Origin: Flavobacteriaceae bacterium
Lineage (GTDB): Bacteria; Bacteroidota; Bacteroidia; Flavobacteriales; Flavobacteriaceae
DNA: 59,453 bases
Assembly: GCA_947457255.1 (NCBI GenBank)
Contig: CANGUZ010000007.1
Location: forward strand, 1 to 59,453
Direction of reading: 5' to 3'
The position numbers were made by a program, and so were the translations under genes. This document shows, in pieces, positions 45,812-54,791 of the stretch. The notes under the pieces were generated by a model. The model saw only the letters and a list, made by a program, of their open reading frames with translations, had not been told where the DNA came from and ran no database searches. Positions within the stretch are counted from its first letter, which is position 1; each line of letters begins with the position of its first letter.

Positions 45812-47695
45812 ATGGATACCAATTTAGCTTTAGTTTTACTTTTAACTCCTTTGCTAGGATTTCTCATCAATGTTTTCTTTGGTAAACAATTAGGAAAATC
45901 AGTTTCAGGCACAATCGGGACACTTACAGTTGTTGTTTCATTTGTAGCTTCAATTTATTTTTTCTTTCAAATAAACCAAACCAAACAACCAATAACTATA
46001 GATTTATTCGATTGGATAACTATTAGTAATTTTAAGGTTAACTTTGGGTTGCTACTAGACCAATTGTCGATTTTATGGTTGCTTTTTGTAACCGGAATTG
46101 GTTCATTGATTCATTTGTATTCTATAAGTTATATGCATGATGATGAAAACATGCATAAATTTTTTGCTTATTTGAATTTATTCGTATTCTTCATGATTAC
46201 TCTAGTTATTGGAAGTAACTTATTAGTAATGTTTATTGGTTGGGAAGGCGTTGGTCTTTGTTCGTATCTATTAATAGGATTTTGGCATAAAAACCAAGAG
46301 TATAATGATGCCGCTAAGAAAGCTTTCATCATGAATAGAATTGGAGATTTAGGTTTATTAATTGGAATATTTATTTTAGGAGTATTATTTTCAACAGTAG
46401 ATTTTACAACTTTAAAAACTTCTATAGAAACTAGTACAACTCTCAATTCGTATTGGATTGGAATTGCTACTTTTGCTTTATTTATTGGAGCTTGCGGAAA
46501 ATCAGCGCAAATACCATTATATACATGGTTACCAGACGCTATGGCTGGACCAACTCCAGTTTCGGCATTAATCCATGCTGCGACTATGGTTACCGCTGGA
46601 ATATTTATGGTTTCAAGATTAAATTTCCTATTTGATTTAGTACCAAATATTCAAAACATCATTGCCATTGTTGGAGCTATTACTGCATTAGTAGCAGCAA
46701 CAATAGGTTTGGTTCAAAACGATATTAAAAAAGTTTTAGCCTACTCTACCGTTTCACAATTAGGCCTTATGTTTTTGGCTTTAGGAGTTGGTGCCTATGA
46801 AGTAGCCATATTTCATGTTATTACCCATGCATTCTTTAAAGCTTGCTTGTTCTTAGGTTCAGGTTCAGTAATACATGCTTTACACGGTGAGCAAGACATG
46901 CGAAAAATGGGCGGATTGAAAAAGATTATGCCAATTACTTATCTGACAATGTTAGTTTCATCATTAGCCATATCAGGAGTTCCTTTATTCTCAGGTTTTT
47001 TCTCAAAAGACGAAATTTTATTGGTTGCTTTTGAACATAGTATCCCACTTTGGATTATTGCTTCTGTAGCCTCAATTATGACAGCGTTTTATATGTTTAG
47101 GTTGATGTTTCTAACGTTCTTCAACACCTTTAGAGGAACCGAAGAACAAAAACATCATTTACACGAAAGCCCTAGTTTGATTACTTATCCATTGATTGTT
47201 TTAGCAATACTTGCCACTATTGGAGGTTTGATTAGCTTACCAGGTCACAGTTGGTTGAATGAATACCTTATTCCTATTTTACCCAAATTAGCTACAGCCG
47301 AGCATCATTTAGATGCAACAGCATATATTCTTATGACTATTGCCGTAATTGGAGGAATCGTAGGTATTGTTTTAGCCTATATTAAATACAATAAACAAAA
47401 TACTGTGCCAGAATCAGACGAAGCTATTATAGGTTTCTCTAAAGTTTTATACAACAAATATTATGTGGATGAGGCTTATACTGTTCTTTTTGTAAACCCT
47501 ATAAATGCATTGTCACGCTTTTTTAGAAATTATATTGAAACTTTTATTTCGTCTCTTATTTTTGGATTAGGAAAAGTAACAATTGCATTAAGTGCTCAAG
47601 GCAGAAAAGTACATAATGGTAGTATTGGACTGTATCTTTTTGTTTTTGTTATTGGAATATGCGCCATAATTTCTTATTTATTTTTAGCTCAATAA
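45812..47695 (+). CDS. nuoL: NADH-quinone oxidoreductase subunit L
   Basis: 627 residues, the distal antiporter-like subunit with about 16 helices and a long lateral helix at the C-terminus. Hallmarks are MFIGWEGVGLCSYLLIGFW (proton-path Glu), GACGKSAQIPLYTWLPDAMAGPTPVSALIHAATMVTAGIF and STVSQLGLMFLALG. It pumps protons in the inner membrane. Ten bases separate it from nuoM. Confidence 0.97.
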   Translation: MDTNLALVLLLTPLLGFLINVFFGKQLGKSVSGTIGTLTVVVSFVASIYFFFQINQTKQPITIDLFDWITISNFKVNFGLLLDQLSILWLLFVTGIGSLIHLYSISYMHDDENMHKFFAYLNLFVFFMITLVIGSNLLVMFIGWEGVGLCSYLLIGFWHKNQEYNDAAKKAFIMNRIGDLGLLIGIFILGVLFSTVDFTTLKTSIETSTTLNSYWIGIATFALFIGACGKSAQIPLYTWLPDAMAGPTPVSALIHAATMVTAGIFMVSRLNFLFDLVPNIQNIIAIVGAITALVAATIGLVQNDIKKVLAYSTVSQLGLMFLALGVGAYEVAIFHVITHAFFKACLFLGSGSVIHALHGEQDMRKMGGLKKIMPITYLTMLVSSLAISGVPLFSGFFSKDEILLVAFEHSIPLWIIASVASIMTAFYMFRLMFLTFFNTFRGTEEQKHHLHESPSLITYPLIVLAILATIGGLISLPGHSWLNEYLIPILPKLATAEHHLDATAYILMTIAVIGGIVGIVLAYIKYNKQNTVPESDEAIIGFSKVLYNKYYVDEAYTVLFVNPINALSRFFRNYIETFISSLIFGLGKVTIALSAQGRKVHNGSIGLYLFVFVIGICAIISYLFLAQ

Positions 47696-47705
47696 TTCTT
47701 TTATT

Positions 47706-49145
47706 ATGAATGTAACTCTTATATTAATTTTACTTTTAGTTGGCTCATTTGCAACTTTCTTAGCTGGAGATAAACTCGCCTCTAAGATAGCATTGTTCTT
47801 TAGTGTATTGTCTCTAGGCTATTCTATAGTATTATTAAACCTTTTTAATGCTGGCGAGAATATTAGTTTTATAAGCCAATGGATAGCTCAGCCTAATATT
47901 TCTTTTGCACTAAAGGCAGATGGTCTTTCGCTAGCCATGATTTTATTGACAACTGTTTTAACGCCTTTGATAGTTTTTTCTTCTTTTGGCAATGAATATA
48001 AAAACTCCAAATCGTTTTATGCTTTAATCTTATTTATGACATTTGCAATGGTTGGAACCTTTCTTGCTGCTGACGGTTTGTTGTACTATATTTTTTGGGA
48101 ATTAGCATTAATTCCTATATACTTTATTGCGCTTTTGTGGGGTAATGGCGATGCCGAAGATCGTAAAAAAGCGGTTGTAAAATTCTTTATTTACACTTTA
48201 GCTGGATCATTATTTATGCTAGTGGGTTTCGTTTATTTATACCAAAAAGCAGGAAGTTTACTACTCGATGATTTGTATAAATTACAATTATCAGATGCAG
48301 AACAATTATGGATATTCTTAGGTTTCTTTTTAGCGTATGCAATTAAAATTCCGATTATACCTTTTCATACTTGGCAAGCAAAAGTGTATCAGAAAGCACC
48401 AACCGTTGGAACTATGTTGTTATCTGGAATAATGCTTAAAATGGGATTGTACAGCATCATTCGTTGGCAGTTACCAATTGCGCCATTAGCAGCAAAACAG
48501 TATCTATTTATTTTTGTTGGACTAGGAATTGCAGGAGTTATTTACGGATCGATTGTTGCTTTACGCCAAAAAGATTTAAAAAAATTATTGGCTTATTCTT
48601 CGTTAGCTCACGTAGGATTAATTGCTGCAGGAACCTATACCCTTACTCTTGATGGATTGCGAGGAGCTGTTTTGCAAATGATAGCGCATGGTTTCGTAGT
48701 AGTTGGATTATTCTTTGCTGCAGAAATCATTTATAGAAGATATGAAACCCGAACCATTGCAGAAATGGGTGGTATTCGGTCTCAATCGCCAAAATTTACT
48801 TCTATGTTTATGATATTAGTATTAGCATCAGTTGCTTTGCCTTCTACTTTTAACTTTATTGGAGAATTTACTGTACTATATAGTTTATTTCAAATTAATC
48901 TTTGGTTTGCTATTTTGGGCGGAACAACAATCATTTTGGGAGCCTATTATATGTTGAAAATGTTTCAACATGTCATGTTAGGCCAAACAAATGCCAAAAC
49001 ATTTACAGATGTAACTATCAGTGAAGGAATAACAATGATTACAATTATTGCTGTTTTATTCTTCTTCGGATTGTATCCAAAACCTATCACAGATTTGATA
49101 ACACCAAGTCTCGAAAATATCCTAACTATAATAAACCGTAACTAG
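47706..49145 (+). CDS. nuoM: NADH-quinone oxidoreductase subunit M
   Basis: 479 residues, antiporter-like with about 14 helices. Typical segments: YIFWELALIPIYFIALLWG, IPIIPFHTWQAKVYQKAPTVGTMLLSGIMLKMGLY and AYSSLAHVGLIAAG. Proton-pumping membrane subunit. Eleven bases before nuoN. Confidence 0.97.
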   Translation: MNVTLILILLLVGSFATFLAGDKLASKIALFFSVLSLGYSIVLLNLFNAGENISFISQWIAQPNISFALKADGLSLAMILLTTVLTPLIVFSSFGNEYKNSKSFYALILFMTFAMVGTFLAADGLLYYIFWELALIPIYFIALLWGNGDAEDRKKAVVKFFIYTLAGSLFMLVGFVYLYQKAGSLLLDDLYKLQLSDAEQLWIFLGFFLAYAIKIPIIPFHTWQAKVYQKAPTVGTMLLSGIMLKMGLYSIIRWQLPIAPLAAKQYLFIFVGLGIAGVIYGSIVALRQKDLKKLLAYSSLAHVGLIAAGTYTLTLDGLRGAVLQMIAHGFVVVGLFFAAEIIYRRYETRTIAEMGGIRSQSPKFTSMFMILVLASVALPSTFNFIGEFTVLYSLFQINLWFAILGGTTIILGAYYMLKMFQHVMLGQTNAKTFTDVTISEGITMITIIAVLFFFGLYPKPITDLITPSLENILTIINRN

Positions 49146-49156
49146 TCAAATAAAAA

Positions 49157-50527
49157 ATGAATACATTAATAGCTATAACAGGATTAGGTGTTTTATGCCT
49201 TTTATTTGAAATTTTTAACCTAAGAAAAGGAATTATTCCAATGACAATTATTGGATTATTAGCCATCCTTGGATTAACAGTATCGGAATTTAATACTCCA
49301 GGAAGTTTCTATCACAATATGATTGTAGTAAACAAATTTTCAGTGGCTTTTTCGAGTCTATTTATAGTGCTGACAATATTTTTAGTGACATTAAGCCATA
49401 ATTTTTATGAAAATCATCAAACAAAACTATCCGATTATATTGCCATAAAAATATTTTTATTATCTGGTGCTGTTGCGATGGTTTCTTTTGGAAATTTAGC
49501 GATGTTCTTTTTAGGCATCGAAGTTTTATCCATATCCTTATACATTCTAGCGGCAAGCAATCGTTTGAGTCTAAAAAGTAATGAAGCTGGAATGAAGTAC
49601 TTTCTAATGGGATCTTTTGCTTCAGGGATTATATTGTTCGGTATCTGCTTGATTTATGGAGCGATGGGAAGTTTCGATGTTGTTGAAATTAGTGAGTTAT
49701 CACAATCAGCGGAATTACCTATTTGGTTTCCAATAGGTATTGCAATGGTAACTATCGGAATGCTTTTCAAAATAGCTGCAGTTCCGTTTCATTTTTGGGC
49801 ACCCGATGTTTATGAAGGTTCTCCTGCGCTTACAACTGCAACAATGAGCACTCTTGCTAAAGTAGTGGCTATGGCTACACTCTACAAATTACTATCTGTA
49901 ATGAATGCAGATATCTCTTATTCTTTTCAAATCATCATTGTGGTAATCTCAATTTCTTCTATGACCCTTGGAAATATTATGGCGTTACGACAAGCAAATG
50001 TAAAACGAATGCTGGCTTTTTCAGGGATTTCTCATGCAGGATTTATGTTAATGACCTTGTTAAGTTTATCCTCTTCGGCAAGTAGTTTATTGTATTATGC
50101 TACTGCCTATACGCTATCAGGAATTGCTGCATTTAGTGTTCTCTTGTACGTTTGTAAAAATAGAGACAATGAAGATATTGTCAACTTCCATGGATTAGGA
50201 AAAACCAATCCGTTACTAGCAGCGATACTAACAGGTGCATTACTTTCTATGGCAGGAATTCCTATTTTCTCAGGATTTTTTGCTAAACTAATTTTGTTTA
50301 ATCAAACCATTCAGGCGGGCTATTTAGTAGTTGTAATTGCTGCAGTTATTAACTCTATTATAAGTGTGGGTTATTATTTTAAACTTATTTTGGCCATGTA
50401 TACAAAAGAGCCTAACGAAACTCGAACAGGAACCCCAATCCTTATTTATGCTGTTGCTGTTATTGCAATTGTATTAAATATTGCTTTGGGATTATTTCCT
50501 TCACTAGTATTAGATACATTAGGCTAA
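49157..50527 (+). CDS. nuoN: NADH-quinone oxidoreductase subunit N
   Basis: 456 residues, the third antiporter-like subunit. Typical segments: FFLGIEVLSISLYILAASNR, AAVPFHFWAPDVYEGSPALTTATMSTLAKVV and AFSGISHAGFMLMTLL. It closes the 14-gene complex I operon and is followed by a terminator-like hairpin. Confidence 0.97.
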   Translation: MNTLIAITGLGVLCLLFEIFNLRKGIIPMTIIGLLAILGLTVSEFNTPGSFYHNMIVVNKFSVAFSSLFIVLTIFLVTLSHNFYENHQTKLSDYIAIKIFLLSGAVAMVSFGNLAMFFLGIEVLSISLYILAASNRLSLKSNEAGMKYFLMGSFASGIILFGICLIYGAMGSFDVVEISELSQSAELPIWFPIGIAMVTIGMLFKIAAVPFHFWAPDVYEGSPALTTATMSTLAKVVAMATLYKLLSVMNADISYSFQIIIVVISISSMTLGNIMALRQANVKRMLAFSGISHAGFMLMTLLSLSSSASSLLYYATAYTLSGIAAFSVLLYVCKNRDNEDIVNFHGLGKTNPLLAAILTGALLSMAGIPIFSGFFAKLILFNQTIQAGYLVVVIAAVINSIISVGYYFKLILAMYTKEPNETRTGTPILIYAVAVIAIVLNIALGLFPSLVLDTLG

Positions 50528-50552
50528 TCTTTTACTTAAAACAATACTTAAA

Positions 50553-50580
50553 AACAATCCCCTCAAAAGGATGGTTTTTT
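50553..50580 (+). terminator. Terminator at the end of the nuo operon
   Basis: Stem AACAATCC (50553-50560) / GGATGGTT (50569-50576) with one mismatch, followed by a run of T. It lies 26 bases past the nuoN stop. Confidence 0.75.
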
Positions 50581-50586
50581 ATTTGA

Positions 50587-51101
50587 TTAAATAAACACTT
50601 CACTTTTTATATTAACGTGAGTTCTATGTAAAAAAGTTGCGTCGATATAAAGAACTAAATAATGTATATCTGATCTAAGGTTTAACCAAACTAAAACTTC
50701 TTCTCGACTATCTTTAATCAAGTAACTAATCTGTTGTTTAATATAATCTTTTCCGTAAATTTCTTCATAAACATCGCTGACTTGCTCGGTTATTAAACCT
50801 TTTTTATACAAACTAAAAATAAGTTTGCGATATTCTTCATCTTCACCTCAAAGTTCATTTAGTAATACAGGATAAAATCCACCATTTAGGTTCTAGAAAC
50901 TTTTATAACCATTTGTTTTTCAAAACCGGGTGATATTCTCTCGATACCCATTGGCATAGGCATCAGTATTTACTTGTTGATGAAGATGACGTTCGCTTTT
51001 CATAAAGCGTTGAAAGTCATTTGCATTAGTAAATTGGTGCCGCTTACTGAACTTGCTATTTTCAACACTAATTCAGAAATTTGTTCTTGTATAAAGTTCA
51101 T
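50587..51101 (-). pseudogene. Relic of an IS256-type transposase gene
   Basis: Read on the minus strand from an ATG at 51101 (MNFIQEQISELVLKIASS), the frame breaks soon after LMQMTFNAL. It resumes in pieces: ALPVLLNEL-like text with an in-frame TGA, then EDEEYRKLIFSLYKKGLITEQV and the open stretch 50811-50587. That last part has the IS256 pattern of a YKKG.T..V..V...YG segment followed by LYIDATFLHRTHV, where the first catalytic Asp would be (IDA). The C-terminal half of a transposase is absent, and I see no clear terminal inverted repeats. It marks an old insertion between nuoN and the GH5 gene. No function is expected. Confidence 0.65.
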
Positions 51102-51286
51102 TAGTCTGTAAGTCTATCGTTAGTAATTTAAAAATTACAAATTTTTAAATTTACTCACTTTTTTAGTATAGTATCTAAATTAATACTTTTCAAATCAAAA
51201 TAAACCCCATCAAAAAAAATCCATTCACTAAGATTGATGAAGTAATTAATATAGTTTGCTGATGAGTTTAATAAGTATTTAAAATT

Positions 51287-53131
51287 TTATTGCTTTATAA
51301 ACTTGCCAATTACTATTGATTTATTATTTTCATTTTTAACTTTATAAAAGTATATTCCTTTAGCAAATGTAGACACATCTATTTTTACTGTCTCTTTTTG
51401 GTAAAATTTTTTCTGTGTTTTCAATCTGTCTAAAACATCAAAAACATCAATGCTTCCGATATTAAAATCAAACATCTCTGTAATTATAAAAATATCGTTT
51501 TTTGCAGGATTAGGATAGCAAATCGAGGTAGGTATTTTATTTTCAGAAAATTGAACTTGCGCTAAATTTTGTTGAAAATAGCTACGAAGCAGTAACTCTC
51601 TATCCGTTTTAGTAGTTGGAAAAACATTGTCATAATATCCTGTTGAATGCTCTACACTCCAGCCATTCCATGTTCGGAAAGAATAATAATCATAATCCCA
51701 ATTGTATTCTTCGAAAATTTCGATACAATCCCGAATATAATTAAAAGCACTGTTGTTTGGAGCCCATCGAATACAACTAAACTCTCCAATATAAATAGGC
51801 ACTCGGTATTTATCTTGATATGCCTTTAACGGAGCCAAGAGCTCTTTTAATTTAGCTTTGTCATAATATACATTATCAATAGTTCCAGGATATGAAAATG
51901 CAGGTATCTCTGGTCCAAATTGGTGAGTAAGTTGCCTTGGCAAATACATGTGTACGCTGTAAATAATATTTGGGACAGATGCATCGATTGGTTTAATATC
52001 GTCCAAGGTTATGCCATAATTTAAACTTTCGATAATGATTGCCTTTACTGGATCAATTACTCGGATTGCATTTACAAGAACTTCTGCCAATTCAGGCCAT
52101 CTTAATATAGAATTATCTATTGGATAGGTATAATTATATGGAAATTGTTTACTAACTACTGGCTCATTTGCAAGATCATATGCCCAAACTGTATTATTCA
52201 TTTTATATCTTTCTGCGATCAATTTCCATGCGTTGATGAGTCGTGTTTGTGCTGCCTGACTGCTGAATAAACCATCTGAAAGACCTGCTAAACCCACATT
52301 CATCTTGAGTCCATTTGCTGTACACCAGACCACTAACTCATCCATTCGTAGTAGTTCTTCCTGTAAAATGGCATCAAAATTTGAGAGAAGTAAACCATCA
52401 GGATAATATTTTTCTCCACCAATCATAACACGAATCGTGTTCGCTTTCCAGTCGTAACTTAGTTCATCTAAACTACTTTTGCTTATGGTATTGGCTGGGT
52501 TATCACTTGTAGCAGCTACATTCACCCCTCTATACATGCCTTGATGGGTTTTATTAATTGCAATTGAAGGGTCACGAGCTGGAGGCATAGGCTCGGAAAT
52601 TACTTGAATGTGAAGGTCATCTACCCAAAATTTTCCGGTGGCATTATAGATACCAATATTTAAACTTAAACTAACTATATCATCATCAATCTTGAAAGTT
52701 CGCCCTACTTGTTCCCAAGGAAATGTGCCAGTTTTTAAAGGAATTCTACAATATTTTAACCCCCCTGAACTAGGTGTGGCGACCAATTGAATTACCATTC
52801 CGGGTGTTCCACCTCCAGTTAAATTTTCTCCCTTCATACTTGCCGAAATAGCAATAGTTCTTCCTATCAAGTTCGTTAAAGAAATGGTCGCTGAAGAGGT
52901 AAAATTTGTTATTGAATTATTGCTATTGAATAGCAACCCATTGCCAGAGAAGCCCGAATCAATCGAATAATAGGAAGTTGGAGTCCAAATGGCTTGAATA
53001 TTGGGTAATGCTTTTTCAAAATCTTCATGAAAAACTTCACGGTTTATTTGAGAAAATCCCGTAATGTATGAAAACAGAGTGCAAGTAAAAATCAGAAATT
53101 TAAATGGATTGCGATTAAATTGTTCATTCAT
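51287..53131 (-). CDS. Secreted GH5-family glycoside hydrolase with CBM-like and T9SS domains
   Basis: 614 residues. A signal peptide (about 11-27) is followed by a jelly-roll carbohydrate-binding-like domain (about 33-178, ending KFWVDDLHIQVIS) and a GH5/clan GH-A barrel (about 195-520) with the acid/base Glu323 in YDLANEPVV and the nucleophile Glu450 in PIYIGEFSC. A Por sorting tail follows (CYPNPAKND to VIGKFIKQ). Beta-glycan hydrolysis outside the cell (cellulase or mannanase type) is expected; the subfamily cannot be fixed by eye. A mannanase would match the alpha-galactosidase locus as a galactomannan system. A GTATAG direct repeat like that of the locus lies 112 bases upstream. Confidence 0.85.
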   Translation of the reverse strand: MNEQFNRNPFKFLIFTCTLFSYITGFSQINREVFHEDFEKALPNIQAIWTPTSYYSIDSGFSGNGLLFNSNNSITNFTSSATISLTNLIGRTIAISASMKGENLTGGGTPGMVIQLVATPSSGGLKYCRIPLKTGTFPWEQVGRTFKIDDDIVSLSLNIGIYNATGKFWVDDLHIQVISEPMPPARDPSIAINKTHQGMYRGVNVAATSDNPANTISKSSLDELSYDWKANTIRVMIGGEKYYPDGLLLSNFDAILQEELLRMDELVVWCTANGLKMNVGLAGLSDGLFSSQAAQTRLINAWKLIAERYKMNNTVWAYDLANEPVVSKQFPYNYTYPIDNSILRWPELAEVLVNAIRVIDPVKAIIIESLNYGITLDDIKPIDASVPNIIYSVHMYLPRQLTHQFGPEIPAFSYPGTIDNVYYDKAKLKELLAPLKAYQDKYRVPIYIGEFSCIRWAPNNSAFNYIRDCIEIFEEYNWDYDYYSFRTWNGWSVEHSTGYYDNVFPTTKTDRELLLRSYFQQNLAQVQFSENKIPTSICYPNPAKNDIFIITEMFDFNIGSIDVFDVLDRLKTQKKFYQKETVKIDVSTFAKGIYFYKVKNENNKSIVIGKFIKQ

Positions 53132-53242
53132 TTGTAATAATTTCTTTGAATTTTAAAAACCAAATTAGTCCATTAAAATTTTGATTTAGAATAAATAAAG
53201 AACGAAAATATGATAATAATTTAAACTAACTAGATAATATAG

Positions 53243-53259
53243 CTATACAAAAACTATAC
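53243..53259 (-). promoter_or_regulatory. GTATAG direct repeat upstream of the GH5 gene
   Basis: On the minus strand GTATAG, five T, GTATAG: two perfect half sites, with an 11-base period rather than 10. It resembles the operators at 1192, 2443 and 5574. No clear -7 box follows. Confidence 0.4.
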
Positions 53260-53309
53260 ATCGTTAATTATTTTACCTAGAACATTGTTAAAAAATCAAA
53301 GAAAGACTT

Positions 53310-54068
53310 CTAGTCTTCTAGTTTCTTCAACTCAAAAGTATTTCCATCAAAAACACCATATGTGAAATAACCTATCCAGTCACCAAGATTAACATATTCG
53401 GAGTTTTCCCCTACTGCGAGTTTCATTGGTAAATGGCGGTGTCCGAAAATAAAGTAATTGTAATGTTTGGTTTCGAGTTTGCGTTTAGAGTAGAGCACGA
53501 GCCATTCATTTTCTTCGCCTAGAAATTTTACATCTTCAGCTCCTGAAATTAGTTTGTTTTTTACAGAAAGGTATTGCGCCAGTTTTACGCCAATGTCGGG
53601 ATGTATCCATCGGAACAACGTTTTGGAAAACGGATTGGTAAATACTTTTTTCATGCGTTTGTATCCTTTGTCTGCGGGGCCTTTTCCGTCGCCATGCCCT
53701 ATGAGAAAGGTTTTTCCGTTAAAAGTAAATTCTTTGTTGTCGTGGTATACTGGAATGTTAAGTTCTTTTTCGAAGTAATCAGACATCCACAAATCATGAT
53801 TGCCTACAAAAAAATAAATAGGGATACCACTGTCACGGATTTCGGCTAGTTTGCCTAAAACACGCACAAACCCTTTCGGCACAACAGTTTTATATTCGAA
53901 CCAAAAATCGAATAAATCGCCAAGTAAAAAAACAGCCTCGGCATCAACTTTTATTTCGTCGAGCCAAGCCACGAATTTTTGTTCTCTCGGAAAACTCAAT
54001 TCGGTTGTTGGAGCTCCAAAATGCTGATCGGAAGCAAAGTATATTTTTTTATTTTGGGTTAACTGCAT
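53310..54068 (-). CDS. lpxH: UDP-2,3-diacylglucosamine diphosphatase, LpxH-like metallophosphoesterase
   Basis: 252 residues. The metallophosphoesterase ligands are in order: SDQHFG (Asp14, His16), GDLFDFW (Asp51), GNHDLW (Asn90, His91), then GHGDG and GHRHLP. The FDFWFEY segment is typical of the LpxH group in Bacteroidetes. It would split UDP-diacylglucosamine to lipid X in lipid A synthesis at the inner membrane. It follows the QueD-like gene by 23 bases, probably in one operon. A general phosphoesterase of the same family is a weaker alternative. Confidence 0.85.
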   Translation of the reverse strand: MQLTQNKKIYFASDQHFGAPTTELSFPREQKFVAWLDEIKVDAEAVFLLGDLFDFWFEYKTVVPKGFVRVLGKLAEIRDSGIPIYFFVGNHDLWMSDYFEKELNIPVYHDNKEFTFNGKTFLIGHGDGKGPADKGYKRMKKVFTNPFSKTLFRWIHPDIGVKLAQYLSVKNKLISGAEDVKFLGEENEWLVLYSKRKLETKHYNYFIFGHRHLPMKLAVGENSEYVNLGDWIGYFTYGVFDGNTFELKKLED

Positions 54069-54091
54069 AAAGCAAATGTTGAACTTTTAAA

Positions 54092-54544
54092 TTATAAATT
54101 ATCACTAGCATACCACTCTGCAAATGAGGTGTCTGTTTCCTGTAATTTTAGAGAATGAAGCTTTATAGCCTCTGGCAATCGACTTATAATTTTTTTTGCA
54201 AAATCAATGACCATATTCTCACTTGTAGGTTGATAATCAACTAAAATTACATGATGACCACGTGATTTTAATTCGGCAGCCAATTCAATATGTGGGGTTG
54301 TTTCGTTAAAAACGGTAGCATGATCAAACAGGTCGACAATTTCTTCCTTTACAATTTTTTTTAAATCAGAGAAATCAATTACCATCCCAAATTTTACATT
54401 AGTTCTGTCAGTAATAGGTTTGCCAATAACGGTAACCGATAATTTATAGCTATGACCGTGAACGTTTTTACATTTTCCGTCATAACCATATAGTGCGTGA
54501 CCTGTCTCGAAACTAAATTGTTTGGTAATTCTAATGTTACTCAT
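54092..54544 (-). CDS. queD: 6-carboxytetrahydropterin synthase (QueD/PTPS family)
   Basis: 150 residues. Zinc ligands His16 (FETGHALYG) and His29/His31 (VHGHSY), and the catalytic Cys25 in GKCKNVHGH, are all present, as is VDFSDLK. The CxxxHGH spacing favours QueD, which turns dihydroneopterin triphosphate into 6-carboxytetrahydropterin for queuosine and other deazapurines. First gene of a probable operon with the LpxH-like gene. Confidence 0.9.
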   Translation of the reverse strand: MSNIRITKQFSFETGHALYGYDGKCKNVHGHSYKLSVTVIGKPITDRTNVKFGMVIDFSDLKKIVKEEIVDLFDHATVFNETTPHIELAAELKSRGHHVILVDYQPTSENMVIDFAKKIISRLPEAIKLHSLKLQETDTSFAEWYASDNL

Positions 54545-54560
54545 TGTAATGATTTTGATG

Positions 54561-54568
54561 CAAATTTA
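54561..54568 (-). promoter_or_regulatory. Probable -7 element of the queD-lpxH unit
   Basis: TAAATTTG on the minus strand, an exact fit to TAnnTTTG, 16 bases before the start codon. This would give a very short leader. No clear -33 box. Confidence 0.4.
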
Positions 54569-54602
54569 GTGAATAGAAATGATTCTATTTTGAATTTTAT
54601 AA

Positions 54603-54636
54603 TTTGCTTTTTTAAAACGAAAAAAATGTATATTTG
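54603..54636 (+). promoter_or_regulatory. Promoter of tRNA-Ala
   Basis: TTTG (54603-54606), 22 bases, TATATTTG (54629-54636), both exact matches to the Bacteroidetes promoter boxes. The tRNA 5' end lies 9 bases further on, as expected for a tRNA unit. Confidence 0.65.
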
Positions 54637-54645
54637 CCTCAGATT

Positions 54646-54719
54646 GGGGGATTAGCTCATTTGGCTAGAGTACTTGCCTGGCAGGCAAGGGGTGACCGGT
54701 TCGAATCCGGTATTCTCCA
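54646..54719 (+). tRNA. tRNA-Ala (anticodon GGC)
   Basis: A full cloverleaf folds by hand. Acceptor GGGGGAT (54646-54652) pairs with ATTCTCC (54712-54718), including the G3:U70 wobble that marks alanine tRNAs. The anticodon stem is CTTGC/GCAAG with loop CTGGCAG, so the anticodon is GGC at 54680-54682. The T-arm is ACCGG, TTCGAAT, CCGGT. Discriminator A at 54719; CCA is not encoded. The 3' part from the anticodon loop onward is repeated at 58358-58400. Confidence 0.95.
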
Positions 54720-54755
54720 CAAAAAAACGCAACATTTAAAGTGTTGCGTTTTTTT
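54678..54755 (+). repeat. Attachment-site copy 1: tRNA-Ala 3' half plus terminator
   Basis: From the first base of the anticodon loop (54678) through the terminator, the sequence is repeated at 58358-58434. The first 12 bases (CTGGCAGGCAAG) are identical, with four differences in the first 43. Crossover inside the anticodon loop is usual for tyrosine integrases that target tRNA genes. Confidence 0.8.
54721..54755 (+). terminator. Terminator of tRNA-Ala
   Basis: Stem AACGCAACA (54726-54734) / TGTTGCGTT (54742-54750) inside A and T runs, directly after the tRNA. It can also serve the minus-strand subtilase gene that ends at 54792. Confidence 0.9.
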
Positions 54756-54791
54756 GTTTAATTATAATTTCTTTAATTTTAAAAATCTAAT

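Noticed and set aside
50587..50811. Intact 74-residue gene
   Set aside because: It continues in broken frames upstream as an IS256-type transposase and lacks the rest of the catalytic domain.
51102..51286. Possible gene or operator in the gap after the transposase relic
   Set aside because: Only AT-rich sequence with a single AGTATAGTATC; no second half site and no coding frame.
54646..54719. tRNA-Gly, from the run TTGCC in the anticodon arm
   Set aside because: The 7-base loop is CTGGCAG, so the anticodon is GGC (alanine), and the G3:U70 pair in the acceptor stem agrees.
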